From an uncultured Flavobacteriales bacterium (GTDB lineage Bacteria > Bacteroidota > Bacteroidia > Flavobacteriales > Flavobacteriaceae), in NCBI GenBank assembly GCA_913009535.1, contig CAJVXR010000019.1:1-21177 (forward strand): DNA of 21,177 bases, read 5' to 3'. Position 1 is the stretch's first letter. The number at the start of each line of letters is the position of its first letter. A program made the position numbers and the translations under genes. Under the pieces are notes generated by a model. The model worked only from the letters and a program-made list of their open reading frames with translations, did not search any database and was not told the DNA's origin. Of this stretch, positions 1-6,474 are shown piece by piece.

Positions 1-459
1 TGTATTTTCTTTTTTTCTTCCTCTTTCAATTAAATCTCTATCTACTCTTCTGTTTTCACGAGTTTTTTTATCGGCGTCAATATATATTTTATGATTTAAA
101 ATATTTCGTACATTTTCGTCACTTAAAATTAATATACCTTCAATGATTAAGATTTTTTTTGGTCTTATCACTGTTGTGCTAGTTGTCCTTAAATGATTGC
201 TGAAAGAATAATTTGGTCTATTAATTTCCTTTCCGCTTTTTAGTAATTGTAGATGTTTATAAAATAAATCAAAATCTAAGGCATCTGGAATATCATAGTT
301 TAATTTATCCCTTTGTTCAAAAGTAAGATCTGAGTTGTCCTTATAGTAAGAATCCTGGGAAAGGTAACAAATGTCTTTCTCAGGGATTGAGTCAATTATT
401 TTCTTTACTATTGTGGACTTTCCACAGCCTGTTCCACCAGTTATTCCTATTAAATACAT
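1..459 (-). CDS. udk: Uridine kinase, N-terminal part (runs off left edge)
   Basis: Phosphorylates uridine (and cytidine) to UMP/CMP in cytosolic pyrimidine salvage. The reading frame starts at ATG 459-457 with MYLIGITGGTGCGKST; GGTGCGKST is a Walker A P-loop at about residues 8-16. A uridine-kinase-like segment follows (LSQDSYYKD, YDIPDALDFDL, then LIIEGILIL, the Walker B-like strand of this family, and DADKKTRENRRVDRDLIERG). About 153 residues are visible of a family usually near 200, so the C-terminus lies beyond base 1; this is a window cut, not damage. It lies 28 bp downstream of the sugar dehydrogenase on the same strand and could be co-transcribed with it. Confidence is high from the ordered motifs. 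Confidence 0.93.
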   Translation of the reverse strand, partial: MYLIGITGGTGCGKSTIVKKIIDSIPEKDICYLSQDSYYKDNSDLTFEQRDKLNYDIPDALDFDLFYKHLQLLKSGKEINRPNYSFSNHLRTTSTTVIRPKKILIIEGILILSDENVRNILNHKIYIDADKKTRENRRVDRDLIERGRKKENT

Positions 460-487
460 TTATTAAAATTTTCAAACAAAGTTAAGG

Positions 488-1579
488 CTAATTTGGTAAA
501 ATTTTAATAATTCCAAGATTTTCAACTCCTACATAAATATAACCTTCTGGACTAATTTCCAAAGATCTTACCCTTCCAATTCCTTCATATAATTTTTCTT
601 CTTTGGTTATCGTATTTCCTTTAACAATACACATGTGTAAATATTCAAATTTCAAAGAGCCTATTAAAATATTATTTTTCCAATCCGGATACTTATCGCT
701 ATCAACAAAGATCATCCCACTTGGAGCTATCGAAGGAACCCAATAATGTATAGGATCCTCACTTCCTTTTATACTAGTCTTGTCCGTAAACTTAGTACCT
801 ATATAATTTACTCCATAACTGGCTAAGGGCCAACCATAATTTTTACCTGATTTTATAATATTTATTTCATCTCCTCCTTTTGGTCCGTGTTCATGAATCC
901 ATATGTCATTAGTCAAAGGATTAATAGCCATTCCTTGTGGATTTCTATGCCCATAAGAAAATATTGCTTTTTTTGAGTACCTATCCATTACAAATGGATT
1001 ATCGATTGGAATTGACCCATCATCTTGTAGCTTATAAATTTTTCCTCCATCTCTTTTAATATTTTGAGGATTTACATTCCTATTTCCTCTATCTCCAATC
1101 GAGAAGTAAAGATTATTATCATTATCAAAAATTATTCTACTACCAAAGTGTTGTCCTTTTCTACTATTAGGAGTAGCACTATACAGAAGTTCTTTATTTG
1201 TAATTTTAGTTCCAATGATTTTGAACCTCATTAATGAGGTGTTAGCTCCATTTTTATCATCATTTGAAGAAGCGTAAGTGATATAGATCCATCCGTTATC
1301 TTTATACTCCGGGTGAAGTTCAATGTCTAGTAATCCACCTTGACCTATATCAACAATTTCTGGTAATCCATTTATAATAGTTTTAACTCCATTTTCAAAA
1401 TGAATTAATTTTCCTTCTTTTTCAGTAATTAACATTGATTTTTCACTTAAAAAGACAAATGACCAAGGGTTGTTTAAGTCAGAAACAACTAATTCATAAT
1501 TTTTTTCAAGATTTAATCCATTAGAGAATGTATGTAAAGTAAGAAGGAATATTATTATAGTAGACAGTATTTTTTTCAC
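488..1579 (-). CDS. Secreted PQQ-dependent sugar dehydrogenase (soluble aldose dehydrogenase family)
   Basis: A 363-residue protein of the soluble glucose/aldose sugar dehydrogenase family (COG2133, YliI-like), six-bladed propellers that oxidise aldoses with PQQ outside the cytoplasm. The start is GTG (1579-1577); it is preferred because it gives a complete signal peptide (KKILSTIIIFLLTLHTFS) and the nearest in-frame ATG is far inside. Family motifs are seen in order: GQGGLLDIELHP (about 79-90), RKGQHFGSRI with the presumed catalytic His at 144, SIGDRGNR (160-167), GHRNPQG with Arg 212, and EHGPKGGDEIN (230-240). Length is normal. The substrate cannot be told from sequence, and whether this organism makes PQQ is unknown. 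It is divergent from the tRNA-Pro/trxB unit. Membership of the family is secure; the exact reaction is inferred. Confidence 0.85.
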   Translation of the reverse strand: MKKILSTIIIFLLTLHTFSNGLNLEKNYELVVSDLNNPWSFVFLSEKSMLITEKEGKLIHFENGVKTIINGLPEIVDIGQGGLLDIELHPEYKDNGWIYITYASSNDDKNGANTSLMRFKIIGTKITNKELLYSATPNSRKGQHFGSRIIFDNDNNLYFSIGDRGNRNVNPQNIKRDGGKIYKLQDDGSIPIDNPFVMDRYSKKAIFSYGHRNPQGMAINPLTNDIWIHEHGPKGGDEINIIKSGKNYGWPLASYGVNYIGTKFTDKTSIKGSEDPIHYWVPSIAPSGMIFVDSDKYPDWKNNILIGSLKFEYLHMCIVKGNTITKEEKLYEGIGRVRSLEISPEGYIYVGVENLGIIKILPN

Positions 1580-1633
1580 TTTTTTTTTTGCTTTAAATTA
1601 CAAAAAAATCAGAGAGATATTAAAAGAAAATTA

Positions 1634-1641
1634 TATATTTG
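1634..1641 (+). promoter_or_regulatory. Putative -7 promoter element for tRNA-Pro (and possibly trxB)
   Basis: TATATTTG matches the Bacteroidota sigma-70-type -7 consensus TAnnTTTG exactly and ends 15 bp before the 5' end of the tRNA, which places a transcription start a few bases upstream of the mature tRNA. I see no good TTG -33 element at the usual distance. The same octamer appears in front of the marR operon. Short AT-rich matches can arise by chance, hence moderate confidence. Confidence 0.5.
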
Positions 1642-1656
1642 GCTTCTATAATTTTT

Positions 1657-1731
1657 CGGGGTGTAGCGTAGCCCGGTTATCGCGCCGCGTTTGGGACGCG
1701 GAGGTCGCAGGTTCGAATCCTGCCACCCCGA
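1657..1731 (+). tRNA. trnP: tRNA-Pro (anticodon TGG)
   Basis: A complete cloverleaf can be read. The acceptor arms CGGGGTG (1657-1663) and CACCCCG (1724-1730) pair perfectly, with discriminator A at 1731. The anticodon stem CCGCG/CGCGG (1685-1689/1697-1701) encloses loop TTTGGGA, giving anticodon TGG at 1692-1694. The T arm GCAGG-TTCGAAT-CCTGC spans 1707-1723. The 3' CCA is not encoded, so it must be added by a nucleotidyltransferase. It lies 37 bp upstream of trxB on the same strand. Confidence 0.97.
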
Positions 1732-1768
1732 CTAAATTATAAAATAATTCATATTTAACTTTTTTACT

Positions 1769-2710
1769 ATGAAATCTAAACCTCAAAAAATAAAATGTTT
1801 GATTATAGGTTCTGGTCCTGCTGGATATACTGCTGCTATTTATGCTGCTAGAGCAAATATGAGCCCAGTTTTATACCAAGGTATTCAACCTGGTGGTCAG
1901 CTGACTACCACAAATGATGTTGAAAATTTTCCAGGTTACCCTGATGGAATCACTGGTCCAGAAATGATGATTCAATTACAGAAACAAGCTGAAAGATTTG
2001 GTACAGATGTTAGAAATGGTTGGGTTACAAAAGTTGAGTTTGAAGATAGTTTAAAAGTATGGGTTAATGATAATGAAGAGATTCACTGTGAAACTATAGT
2101 TATTTCAACTGGTGCATCTGCAAAGTATTTAGGCTTAGAATCTGAACAAAAATATTTGAAATTAGGTGGTGGTGTTTCTGCGTGTGCTGTATGTGATGGC
2201 TTTTTTTATAAAAATCAAGATGTAGTTATCGTTGGTGCTGGCGATTCTGCTTGTGAAGAGGCACATTATTTATCTAAGTTATGTAATAAAGTAACTATGC
2301 TGGTTAGAAAAGATGAATTCAGAGCTTCACAAATCATGCAAGAGAGAGTTAAAAAAACTGATAATATTGATATTCTTTTTAATACAGAAACCGTAGAAGT
2401 CTTAGGCGATAATCAAGTTGTTCACTCTGTTTTAGTTAGGAATAATAAATCAATGGAGGAGTCTACAATTCCTGTTACTGGATTTTTTGTTGCTATTGGA
2501 CATAAGCCGAACACAGATATATTTAAGCCATACTTAAATATGGACGAAACTGGTTATATAGTAAATGAACCTGGTACTAGTAAAACAAATGTCCAAGGAG
2601 TATTTGTTTCTGGAGATGCTGCTGATCATGTATATAGACAGGCAATTACTGCTGCTGGAACAGGCTGTATGGCTGCGTTAGATGCAGAAAAATATTTATC
2701 ATCATTATAA
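1769..2710 (+). CDS. trxB: Thioredoxin reductase (NADPH)
   Basis: Flavoenzyme that transfers electrons from NADPH through FAD and a redox-active disulfide to thioredoxin in the cytosol. The 313-residue length is typical of the low-molecular-weight bacterial type. Visible motifs: FAD-binding GSGPAG (14-19), PGGQLTTTNDVENFPG (41-56), the active disulfide CAVC at 139-142 followed by DG, NADPH-binding GAGDSA (156-161), and the C-terminal FAD motif GDAAD (282-286). The segment after the second fold reads LVRKDEFRA (178-186) where the E. coli enzyme has HRRDxFRA; the first His is missing, but this form is, as I recall, usual in flavobacteria. The start ATG follows tRNA-Pro by 37 bp, and the DUF4442 gene begins 6 bp after the stop, suggesting a short operon. 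Confidence 0.96.
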   Translation: MKSKPQKIKCLIIGSGPAGYTAAIYAARANMSPVLYQGIQPGGQLTTTNDVENFPGYPDGITGPEMMIQLQKQAERFGTDVRNGWVTKVEFEDSLKVWVNDNEEIHCETIVISTGASAKYLGLESEQKYLKLGGGVSACAVCDGFFYKNQDVVIVGAGDSACEEAHYLSKLCNKVTMLVRKDEFRASQIMQERVKKTDNIDILFNTETVEVLGDNQVVHSVLVRNNKSMEESTIPVTGFFVAIGHKPNTDIFKPYLNMDETGYIVNEPGTSKTNVQGVFVSGDAADHVYRQAITAAGTGCMAALDAEKYLSSL

Positions 2711-2716
2711 TTCAGT

Positions 2717-3166
2717 ATGAATTCTATTAAGTATAATTTTTATTTATTTTTTCAGCTTCCTTCTGCATTTTTTTGTGGGGTAAGACTTAAGTATTTAGGT
2801 TCTTCAAAAGCTATAGTATCTATTAAACATTCTTGGTTTAATAAAAACCCATATAAATCTATTTTTTGGGCTGCCCAAGGCATGGCTGCTGAATTAACAA
2901 CTGGTTCATTATTGAAAAATAATATTAATCAAAGTGGTCTCAACGTTTCTATGCTAGTAATAAAGAATAAATCTTTTTTTTATAAAAAAGCTACTGGAAA
3001 AATAATTTTTGAGTGTAACCAAGGCAAAGAATTACAAGACTTGTTTAAATCCTTAAATAAAGATAATGATAAGGGGGTTATTGAATTAAAATCTGTTGGA
3101 TTTGATTCTAATCATGTTAAAGTTTCTGAGTTTAGTTTTACTTGGTCTTTGAAAGTTAGAGCTTAG
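2717..3166 (+). CDS. DUF4442 hotdog-fold protein (putative thioesterase-like)
   Basis: A 149-residue cytosolic protein without signal peptide. The sequence pattern LPSAFFCGVRLKYLGSSKA, then WFNKNPYKSIFWAAQGMAAELTTG and an alternating C-terminal strand region, matches my memory of the DUF4442 family, which adopts the PaaI-like hotdog fold of acyl-CoA thioesterases. NKNP and AAQGMAAEL (about 54-70) fall where the central hotdog helix would be. No biochemical role is established for the family that I can name, so acyl-thioester hydrolysis is only a structural inference. It starts 6 bp after trxB and is probably co-transcribed with it. Its TAG stop overlaps the TAA stop of the convergent LysR-type gene by two bases. 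Confidence 0.7.
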   Translation: MNSIKYNFYLFFQLPSAFFCGVRLKYLGSSKAIVSIKHSWFNKNPYKSIFWAAQGMAAELTTGSLLKNNINQSGLNVSMLVIKNKSFFYKKATGKIIFECNQGKELQDLFKSLNKDNDKGVIELKSVGFDSNHVKVSEFSFTWSLKVRA

Positions 3167-3465
3167 CTGTTAAAATTCTTAAATATAAACTGTCCCCTTA
3201 GTACTTCTTTTTTAGTATTTATTAAATCATCAATTTTATTAACCTCTAAAAGTATTTTTTTAGCTTGTTTTATAATAGAACTTCCGATTTTAGTTAATTC
3301 AATTGGTTTTTTTGATCTATCAAAAATTATAATTTTCAATTCCTCTTCTAATTTTTTAATTTGCATACTTAATGTTGGTTGTGATATCCCACATAGATTT
3401 GCTGCTTTTGTGAAGTTTCTAGTTTCCTCTAACGCTATTATATAATTTAATTGGATAATTGTCAT
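3163..3465 (-). CDS. LysR/OxyR-type DNA-binding domain protein, lacking effector domain
   Basis: Only 100 residues, against about 300-315 for normal LysR-type regulators. It holds a complete winged helix-turn-helix of the OxyR subgroup: MTIIQLNYIIALEETRNFTKAANLCGISQPTLSMQIKKLEEEL (the recognition helix is around SQPTLSMQIKKLE, 28-40), then IIFDRSKKPIELTKIG and the start of the linker helix (KILLEVNKIDDLINTKKEV). The protein ends (LRGQFIFKNFNS) just where the substrate-sensing domain should begin. The bases beyond are the convergent DUF4442 gene, and I see no effector-domain remnant there. Its ATG overlaps the TGA of the upstream cyclophilin gene by ATGA, so it is translationally coupled. It is either a decayed regulator or a functional short DNA-binding protein; the intact HTH slightly favours the latter or a recent loss. 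Confidence 0.75.
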   Translation of the reverse strand: MTIIQLNYIIALEETRNFTKAANLCGISQPTLSMQIKKLEEELKIIIFDRSKKPIELTKIGSSIIKQAKKILLEVNKIDDLINTKKEVLRGQFIFKNFNS

Positions 3466-4160
3466 TTAATCACTGTTACATTATTAATGAAAATATTACT
3501 CACAGGCCAATCTAAATCATCTGTTTCAACTGACGCTATTTCATCTACTACATCCATCCCTTTAGTAACCTGGCCGAAAATTGTATAATCACCATCCAAA
3601 AAGTGAGCTCCTGTTTCACTTTGAACTATAAAAAACTCATATGGTGAAGCTAGTTTATGAGGATTTTTTATAATACTACTTGGCATACTAACCATCCCCC
3701 TAGAGTGTTTAAAACCATGATTATTGTCTACAGGAAGTAAGTATTTTCCGATTTTTTTTCTTTTTTTAGCTATTTTTCTATTATCACTATTTCCTCCTTG
3801 AATAATAAAATTATTTATAACTCTATAAAACTGGGTGCTTTTAAAATAATTTTGTTTGGTTAAATATAAAAAATTTGATCTATGAAATTTTGTTTCATTA
3901 AACAAAGTTATTTCAATTTTGCCTTTATCGGTATCTAGCTCAACAATGTTTTCTTTATGAATTTTATCGTACTCTAAAAAAAAATCCATTGAATTTTTTT
4001 CTGTTAATTTAAATTTAGGTTTTACATTTTTAATTTCTTTTTTTTCTTTGTCAATTTTTATAATAATATTCTTTTGTGAAATAGTGTCTATATTTACCTC
4101 ATCTTTTTTATTACAGCTATATATTAATATAATAATTATTATTGTGTAAATTAATTTCAT
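3462..4160 (-). CDS. Cyclophilin-type peptidyl-prolyl cis-trans isomerase lipoprotein
   Basis: A 232-residue envelope isomerase assisting protein folding. The N-terminus MKLIYTIIIIILIYSC is a lipoprotein signal with Cys16 as likely lipidation site, followed by a Lys/Asp-rich linker (about 17-70). The cyclophilin domain runs from VELDTDKGKIEITLF (73-87) to the end. The catalytic segment FYRVINNFIIQGG (111-123) keeps the Arg, Phe and Gln of cyclophilins (R113, F118, Q121), and HSRGMVSM (152-159), YEFFI and FLDGDYTIFGQV (187-198) follow in order. The Trp that binds cyclosporin in eukaryotes is absent, as in many bacterial members. Fold and signal are clear; the client proteins are unknown. The start codon lies 5 bp from the divergent Nudix gene, so its promoter must sit inside that gene. 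It overlaps the LysR-type gene downstream by four bases. Confidence 0.88.
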   Translation of the reverse strand: MKLIYTIIIIILIYSCNKKDEVNIDTISQKNIIIKIDKEKKEIKNVKPKFKLTEKNSMDFFLEYDKIHKENIVELDTDKGKIEITLFNETKFHRSNFLYLTKQNYFKSTQFYRVINNFIIQGGNSDNRKIAKKRKKIGKYLLPVDNNHGFKHSRGMVSMPSSIIKNPHKLASPYEFFIVQSETGAHFLDGDYTIFGQVTKGMDVVDEIASVETDDLDWPVSNIFINNVTVIK

Positions 4161-4165
4161 TTAAT

Positions 4166-4825
4166 ATGAATTATGCAGAGTTTAAACTAATAATACCAAA
4201 GTTAAAGTTAACTAATTTAAATTCAAAAGTATCTCAACTTAAACTCGCGCCGAGTTTCAGGAAGGACTACATAAAGCTAAATAAAAATCTCAATTTAAAT
4301 TCAAAGAAGGCTGCTGTTATAGCTTTGCTGTATCCTGACGATAATAAGTTAATGAGATTGGTATTAATTTTAAGAAACACCTATAAAGGTGTGCATTCTA
4401 ATCAGATAGGTTTTCCTGGGGGTAGAGTAGAAGTTGGTGATAAAACTATGTTTGATACAGCAGCCAGAGAAACTTTTGAAGAAATAGGAATTAGACTTTT
4501 TAAAAAATCAATTATCAAAGAATTACATCCCCTTTATATTCCTCCTAGTAATTTTAGTGTATCTCCATTTTTAGTTTCCGTTGATTTTACCCCTGATTTT
4601 ATAAAAGATGATATAGAGGTGAAAGAAGTATTTTCTATCGATCTAGACTCTTTAATTACATCTAAAATCAATGAATTATCTGTTAAATTTCCTGCTAATT
4701 TGAATGATTCAACTAAAACTAATAATAAATTAGTGCCATCTTTTTTATTAGGTGGTCATAATGTATGGGGAGCTACTGCTATGATGCTTTCCGAAATTAG
4801 AGATTTATTTAAAAATGTCATCTAA
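4166..4825 (+). CDS. Nudix hydrolase, CoA pyrophosphatase-like (UPF0035 type)
   Basis: A Nudix enzyme of the CoA-diphosphatase group (NudL/Pcd1-like), which cleaves CoA or oxidised CoA to 4'-phosphopantetheine and ADP. I chose ATG 4166 (219 residues, MNYAEFKL); a TTG 24 bp upstream also opens the frame but would lie inside the divergent isomerase gene and has no support. The CoA-type signature LVLILRNTYKGVHSNQIGFPGG precedes a Nudix box containing RVEVGDKTMFDTAARETFEEIGI, with the metal-binding REtfEE intact. PLYIPPSNFSVSPFLV is the segment typically following in this subgroup. The plsC-like gene follows after 42 bp, so the pair may act in acyl-CoA/CoA turnover, though this link is inference. 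CoA as substrate is likely from the subgroup motif but not proven. Confidence 0.85.
   Translation: MNYAEFKLIIPKLKLTNLNSKVSQLKLAPSFRKDYIKLNKNLNLNSKKAAVIALLYPDDNKLMRLVLILRNTYKGVHSNQIGFPGGRVEVGDKTMFDTAARETFEEIGIRLFKKSIIKELHPLYIPPSNFSVSPFLVSVDFTPDFIKDDIEVKEVFSIDLDSLITSKINELSVKFPANLNDSTKTNNKLVPSFLLGGHNVWGATAMMLSEIRDLFKNVI
4224..4231 (-). promoter_or_regulatory. Putative -7 element for the isomerase-LysR unit, inside the Nudix gene
   Basis: On the minus strand the bases read TACTTTTG, an exact match to TAnnTTTG, about 64 bp upstream of the isomerase start codon. Because the two divergent start codons are only 5 bp apart, a promoter for the isomerase has to lie within Nudix coding sequence, and this is the best match I find there. 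No convincing TTG -33 element accompanies it; the -33 area is occupied by the inverted repeat at 4241-4257. Confidence 0.35.
4241..4257. repeat. GC-rich inverted repeat inside the Nudix gene, possible operator
   Basis: AAACTCG-CGC-CGAGTTT is a perfect 7-bp inverted repeat around a 3-bp spacer. It lies in the Nudix coding region, encoding Lys-Leu-Ala-Pro-Ser-Phe with the codons CTC, GCG and CCG, which stand out in a gene otherwise rich in A/T-ending codons. It begins 9 bp upstream of the putative TACTTTTG element for the divergent isomerase-LysR unit, where a regulator could bind. An operator role is inference; a fortuitous coding palindrome is possible. Confidence 0.4.
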
Positions 4826-4867
4826 CTTTCGTTAACTTAGCTCGTTTTAAATTTAATGAATAAATAA

Positions 4868-5665
4868 ATGGGTCTTTTTAAAAGAAATCCTTTTGGTCAT
4901 ATTTTATACGTAAAGAAATGGTTAATCCGTATTTTTGGTACTTTATCACACAGAAGGTTTAGAGGTTTTAATGAGTTAAAGATTGAAGGTTCTGAAATCA
5001 TAAAAAACTTACCCGATAAAAATGTTTTATTTATCTCTAATCATCAAACCTATTTTGCAGATGTAGTTTCTATGTTCCATGTGTTTAATGCTAGTTTAAA
5101 AGGTAGGGTAGACTCTATTAAAAATGTTGGTTATATATGGAACCCTAAACTTAATATATATTTCATAGCCGCCAAAGAAACTATGACAGCAGGCATTCTA
5201 CCTAAAATTTTAGCTTATGCAGGTTCTATTAGTATTGAAAGGACTTGGAGAAGCAAAGGCGAAGATGTTAAAAGACAAGTTAAAATGAGTGATATTTCTA
5301 AAATAGGTACTGCCTTAAATGATGGATGGGTAATAACTTTCCCTCAAGGAACTACTACTCCATTTAAACCAATCAGAAAAGGAACGGCTTTTATTATTAA
5401 AAAATACAAGCCTATTGTTATACCAATTGTAATAGATGGCTTTAGAAGATCTTTTGACAAGAAGGGGTTAAGGATAAAGAAGAAAAACATTCTTCAGTCC
5501 ATGGAAATTAAAGAGCCACTAGATATAGATTATGAGAATGATTCTACTGAAGACATTGTTAAAAAAATTGAATTTGCTATAGAACAACATCCATCATTTT
5601 TAAAAGTTATTTCAGAAAAAGAAATAAATAATATTAATGAATTAGATAAAAAGAGACGTTGGTAA
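4868..5665 (+). CDS. PlsC-like lysophospholipid acyltransferase
   Basis: A 265-residue member of the LPLAT/PlsC superfamily, which acylates lysophosphatidic acid or a related lyso-lipid at the membrane. Motif I reads NHQTYFAD (58-65), with five residues between His59 and Asp65 rather than the classic four. Motif II is around SIERTWRSKGEDVKR, and motif III reads FPQGTTTPFKPIRKGTA (158-174), with Gln in place of the usual Glu of FPEGT. Motif IV is IVIPIVIDGF. These deviations are, as I recall, shared with other flavobacterial homologues, so they look like a subfamily feature, not damage. No clear transmembrane helix is seen. The 42-bp gap to the Nudix gene suggests one transcript. Its stop at 5665 directly abuts the stop of the convergent DUF1456 gene, leaving no room for a separate terminator. 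Confidence 0.85.
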   Translation: MGLFKRNPFGHILYVKKWLIRIFGTLSHRRFRGFNELKIEGSEIIKNLPDKNVLFISNHQTYFADVVSMFHVFNASLKGRVDSIKNVGYIWNPKLNIYFIAAKETMTAGILPKILAYAGSISIERTWRSKGEDVKRQVKMSDISKIGTALNDGWVITFPQGTTTPFKPIRKGTAFIIKKYKPIVIPIVIDGFRRSFDKKGLRIKKKNILQSMEIKEPLDIDYENDSTEDIVKKIEFAIEQHPSFLKVISEKEINNINELDKKRRW

Positions 5666-5902
5666 TTATTTTTTAGGTGGCATAGGTCCCCTTAAATGTA
5701 TTATCAAAGCATTTAGAAAATTTCGCAGCATTTGATCCCCACATTCCATATATTTAGGATGATTCTCATTTCTAAAAAATGCATTTAATTCACTTTTAGA
5801 TACTTTAAAATCTACAAGTGTAAATATTTTTATAATATCATCATCTCTTAATTTATGAGCTACTCTTAATTTTTTAAAGACATCATTATTTGTTAATCCC
5901 AT
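5666..5902 (-). CDS. DUF1456 protein, single-repeat form (YehS-like)
   Basis: A 78-residue basic cytosolic protein of unknown function. The sequence MGLTNNDVFKKLRVAHKLRDDD, then VDFKVSKSELNAFFRNENHP and YMECGDQMLRNFLNALIIHLRG, matches the DUF1456 repeat. As I recall, E. coli YehS carries two such repeats in about 150 residues, whereas this protein has one repeat and a short PMPPKK tail. It is the last gene of the minus-strand run, starting 3 bp after sodC, so it is probably co-transcribed with sodC and the Asp-box gene. Nothing in the sequence reveals a catalytic site. Confidence 0.75.
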   Translation of the reverse strand: MGLTNNDVFKKLRVAHKLRDDDIIKIFTLVDFKVSKSELNAFFRNENHPKYMECGDQMLRNFLNALIIHLRGPMPPKK

Positions 5903-5905
5903 ATC

Positions 5906-6469
5906 TTATTTTATTATACCTGCACAACTAATTCTCGAACCTGCAGCTCCACTTGGTTGAGAAATCATATCATCTTCTCCCTGATGTATAATTACCGCTT
6001 TACCCAGAATGTTGCTTTTTTCGTCATCACAACCAATGCACCATTTATCTGTTTTGAAAGAAACAGTTGCATTTCCATTTTCATCCGCTAAAAAATTACC
6101 TATATCTCCTTTGTGATAACCTTCTAGATCACCCCATTTACCATGTTTTTCAGAAGTTGGGTTCCAATGCCCTCCAGCTGACTTCCCATCATCAGAAGAG
6201 CAGTCACTTTTCATATGTATATGTATTGCATGAGTTCCTGGCGTAAGTCCTGAGATTGTTGAGGTCATTGTAGTAATATTATTTACCTCACTAAAATTAA
6301 CTTCACCAGTAACCCCACTACTATTTTTTTGATCTAATTTTATAGTTAATTCATTGGATGAATTTGTAGTAACATCTTTTTTTACTGGAGATATACAACT
6401 ATAAACAACAGCTATAACACCAATTATAAAAGGAACGACTACTTTGTCTGAGTATTTTTTATTTTTCAT
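5906..6469 (-). CDS. sodC: Cu/Zn superoxide dismutase, predicted lipoprotein
   Basis: Dismutates superoxide to peroxide and oxygen in the cell envelope. All metal ligands can be placed: copper His83, His85, bridging His101 and His162; zinc His109, His119 and Asp122. The active-site Arg179 lies in GSRISCAG, and Cys90 and Cys182 match the conserved structural disulfide. The N-terminus has a hydrophobic stretch ending VVYSC at 22-25, a plausible though non-ideal lipobox, followed by a Ser/Thr/Asn linker, so surface or periplasmic lipid anchoring is likely. An additional pair, Cys144 and Cys147 (WCIGCDD), sits before the last copper ligand. The start follows the Asp-box gene by 5 bp. The enzyme looks fully functional. 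Confidence 0.93.
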   Translation of the reverse strand: MKNKKYSDKVVVPFIIGVIAVVYSCISPVKKDVTTNSSNELTIKLDQKNSSGVTGEVNFSEVNNITTMTSTISGLTPGTHAIHIHMKSDCSSDDGKSAGGHWNPTSEKHGKWGDLEGYHKGDIGNFLADENGNATVSFKTDKWCIGCDDEKSNILGKAVIIHQGEDDMISQPSGAAGSRISCAGIIK

Positions 6470-6474
6470 TTTTA

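Noticed and set aside
1581..1590. Run of T (poly-A on the minus strand) before the sugar dehydrogenase GTG start, as a slippage or phase-variation tract
   Set aside because: It lies outside the coding region, and A-rich leaders are common before start codons in this group, so it gives no evidence of phase variation.
2717..3180. Missing OxyR effector domain hidden by a frameshift downstream of the LysR-type gene
   Set aside because: The part of the minus strand just beyond the stop that I read shows no effector-domain-like sequence, and the bases are a well-formed DUF4442 gene on the plus strand, so a simple frameshift does not explain the short protein.
4142..4165. Upstream TTG start for the Nudix gene, adding eight residues
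   Set aside because: It would overlap the divergent isomerase signal-peptide coding region, adds no recognisable Nudix sequence, and an ATG is available at 4166.
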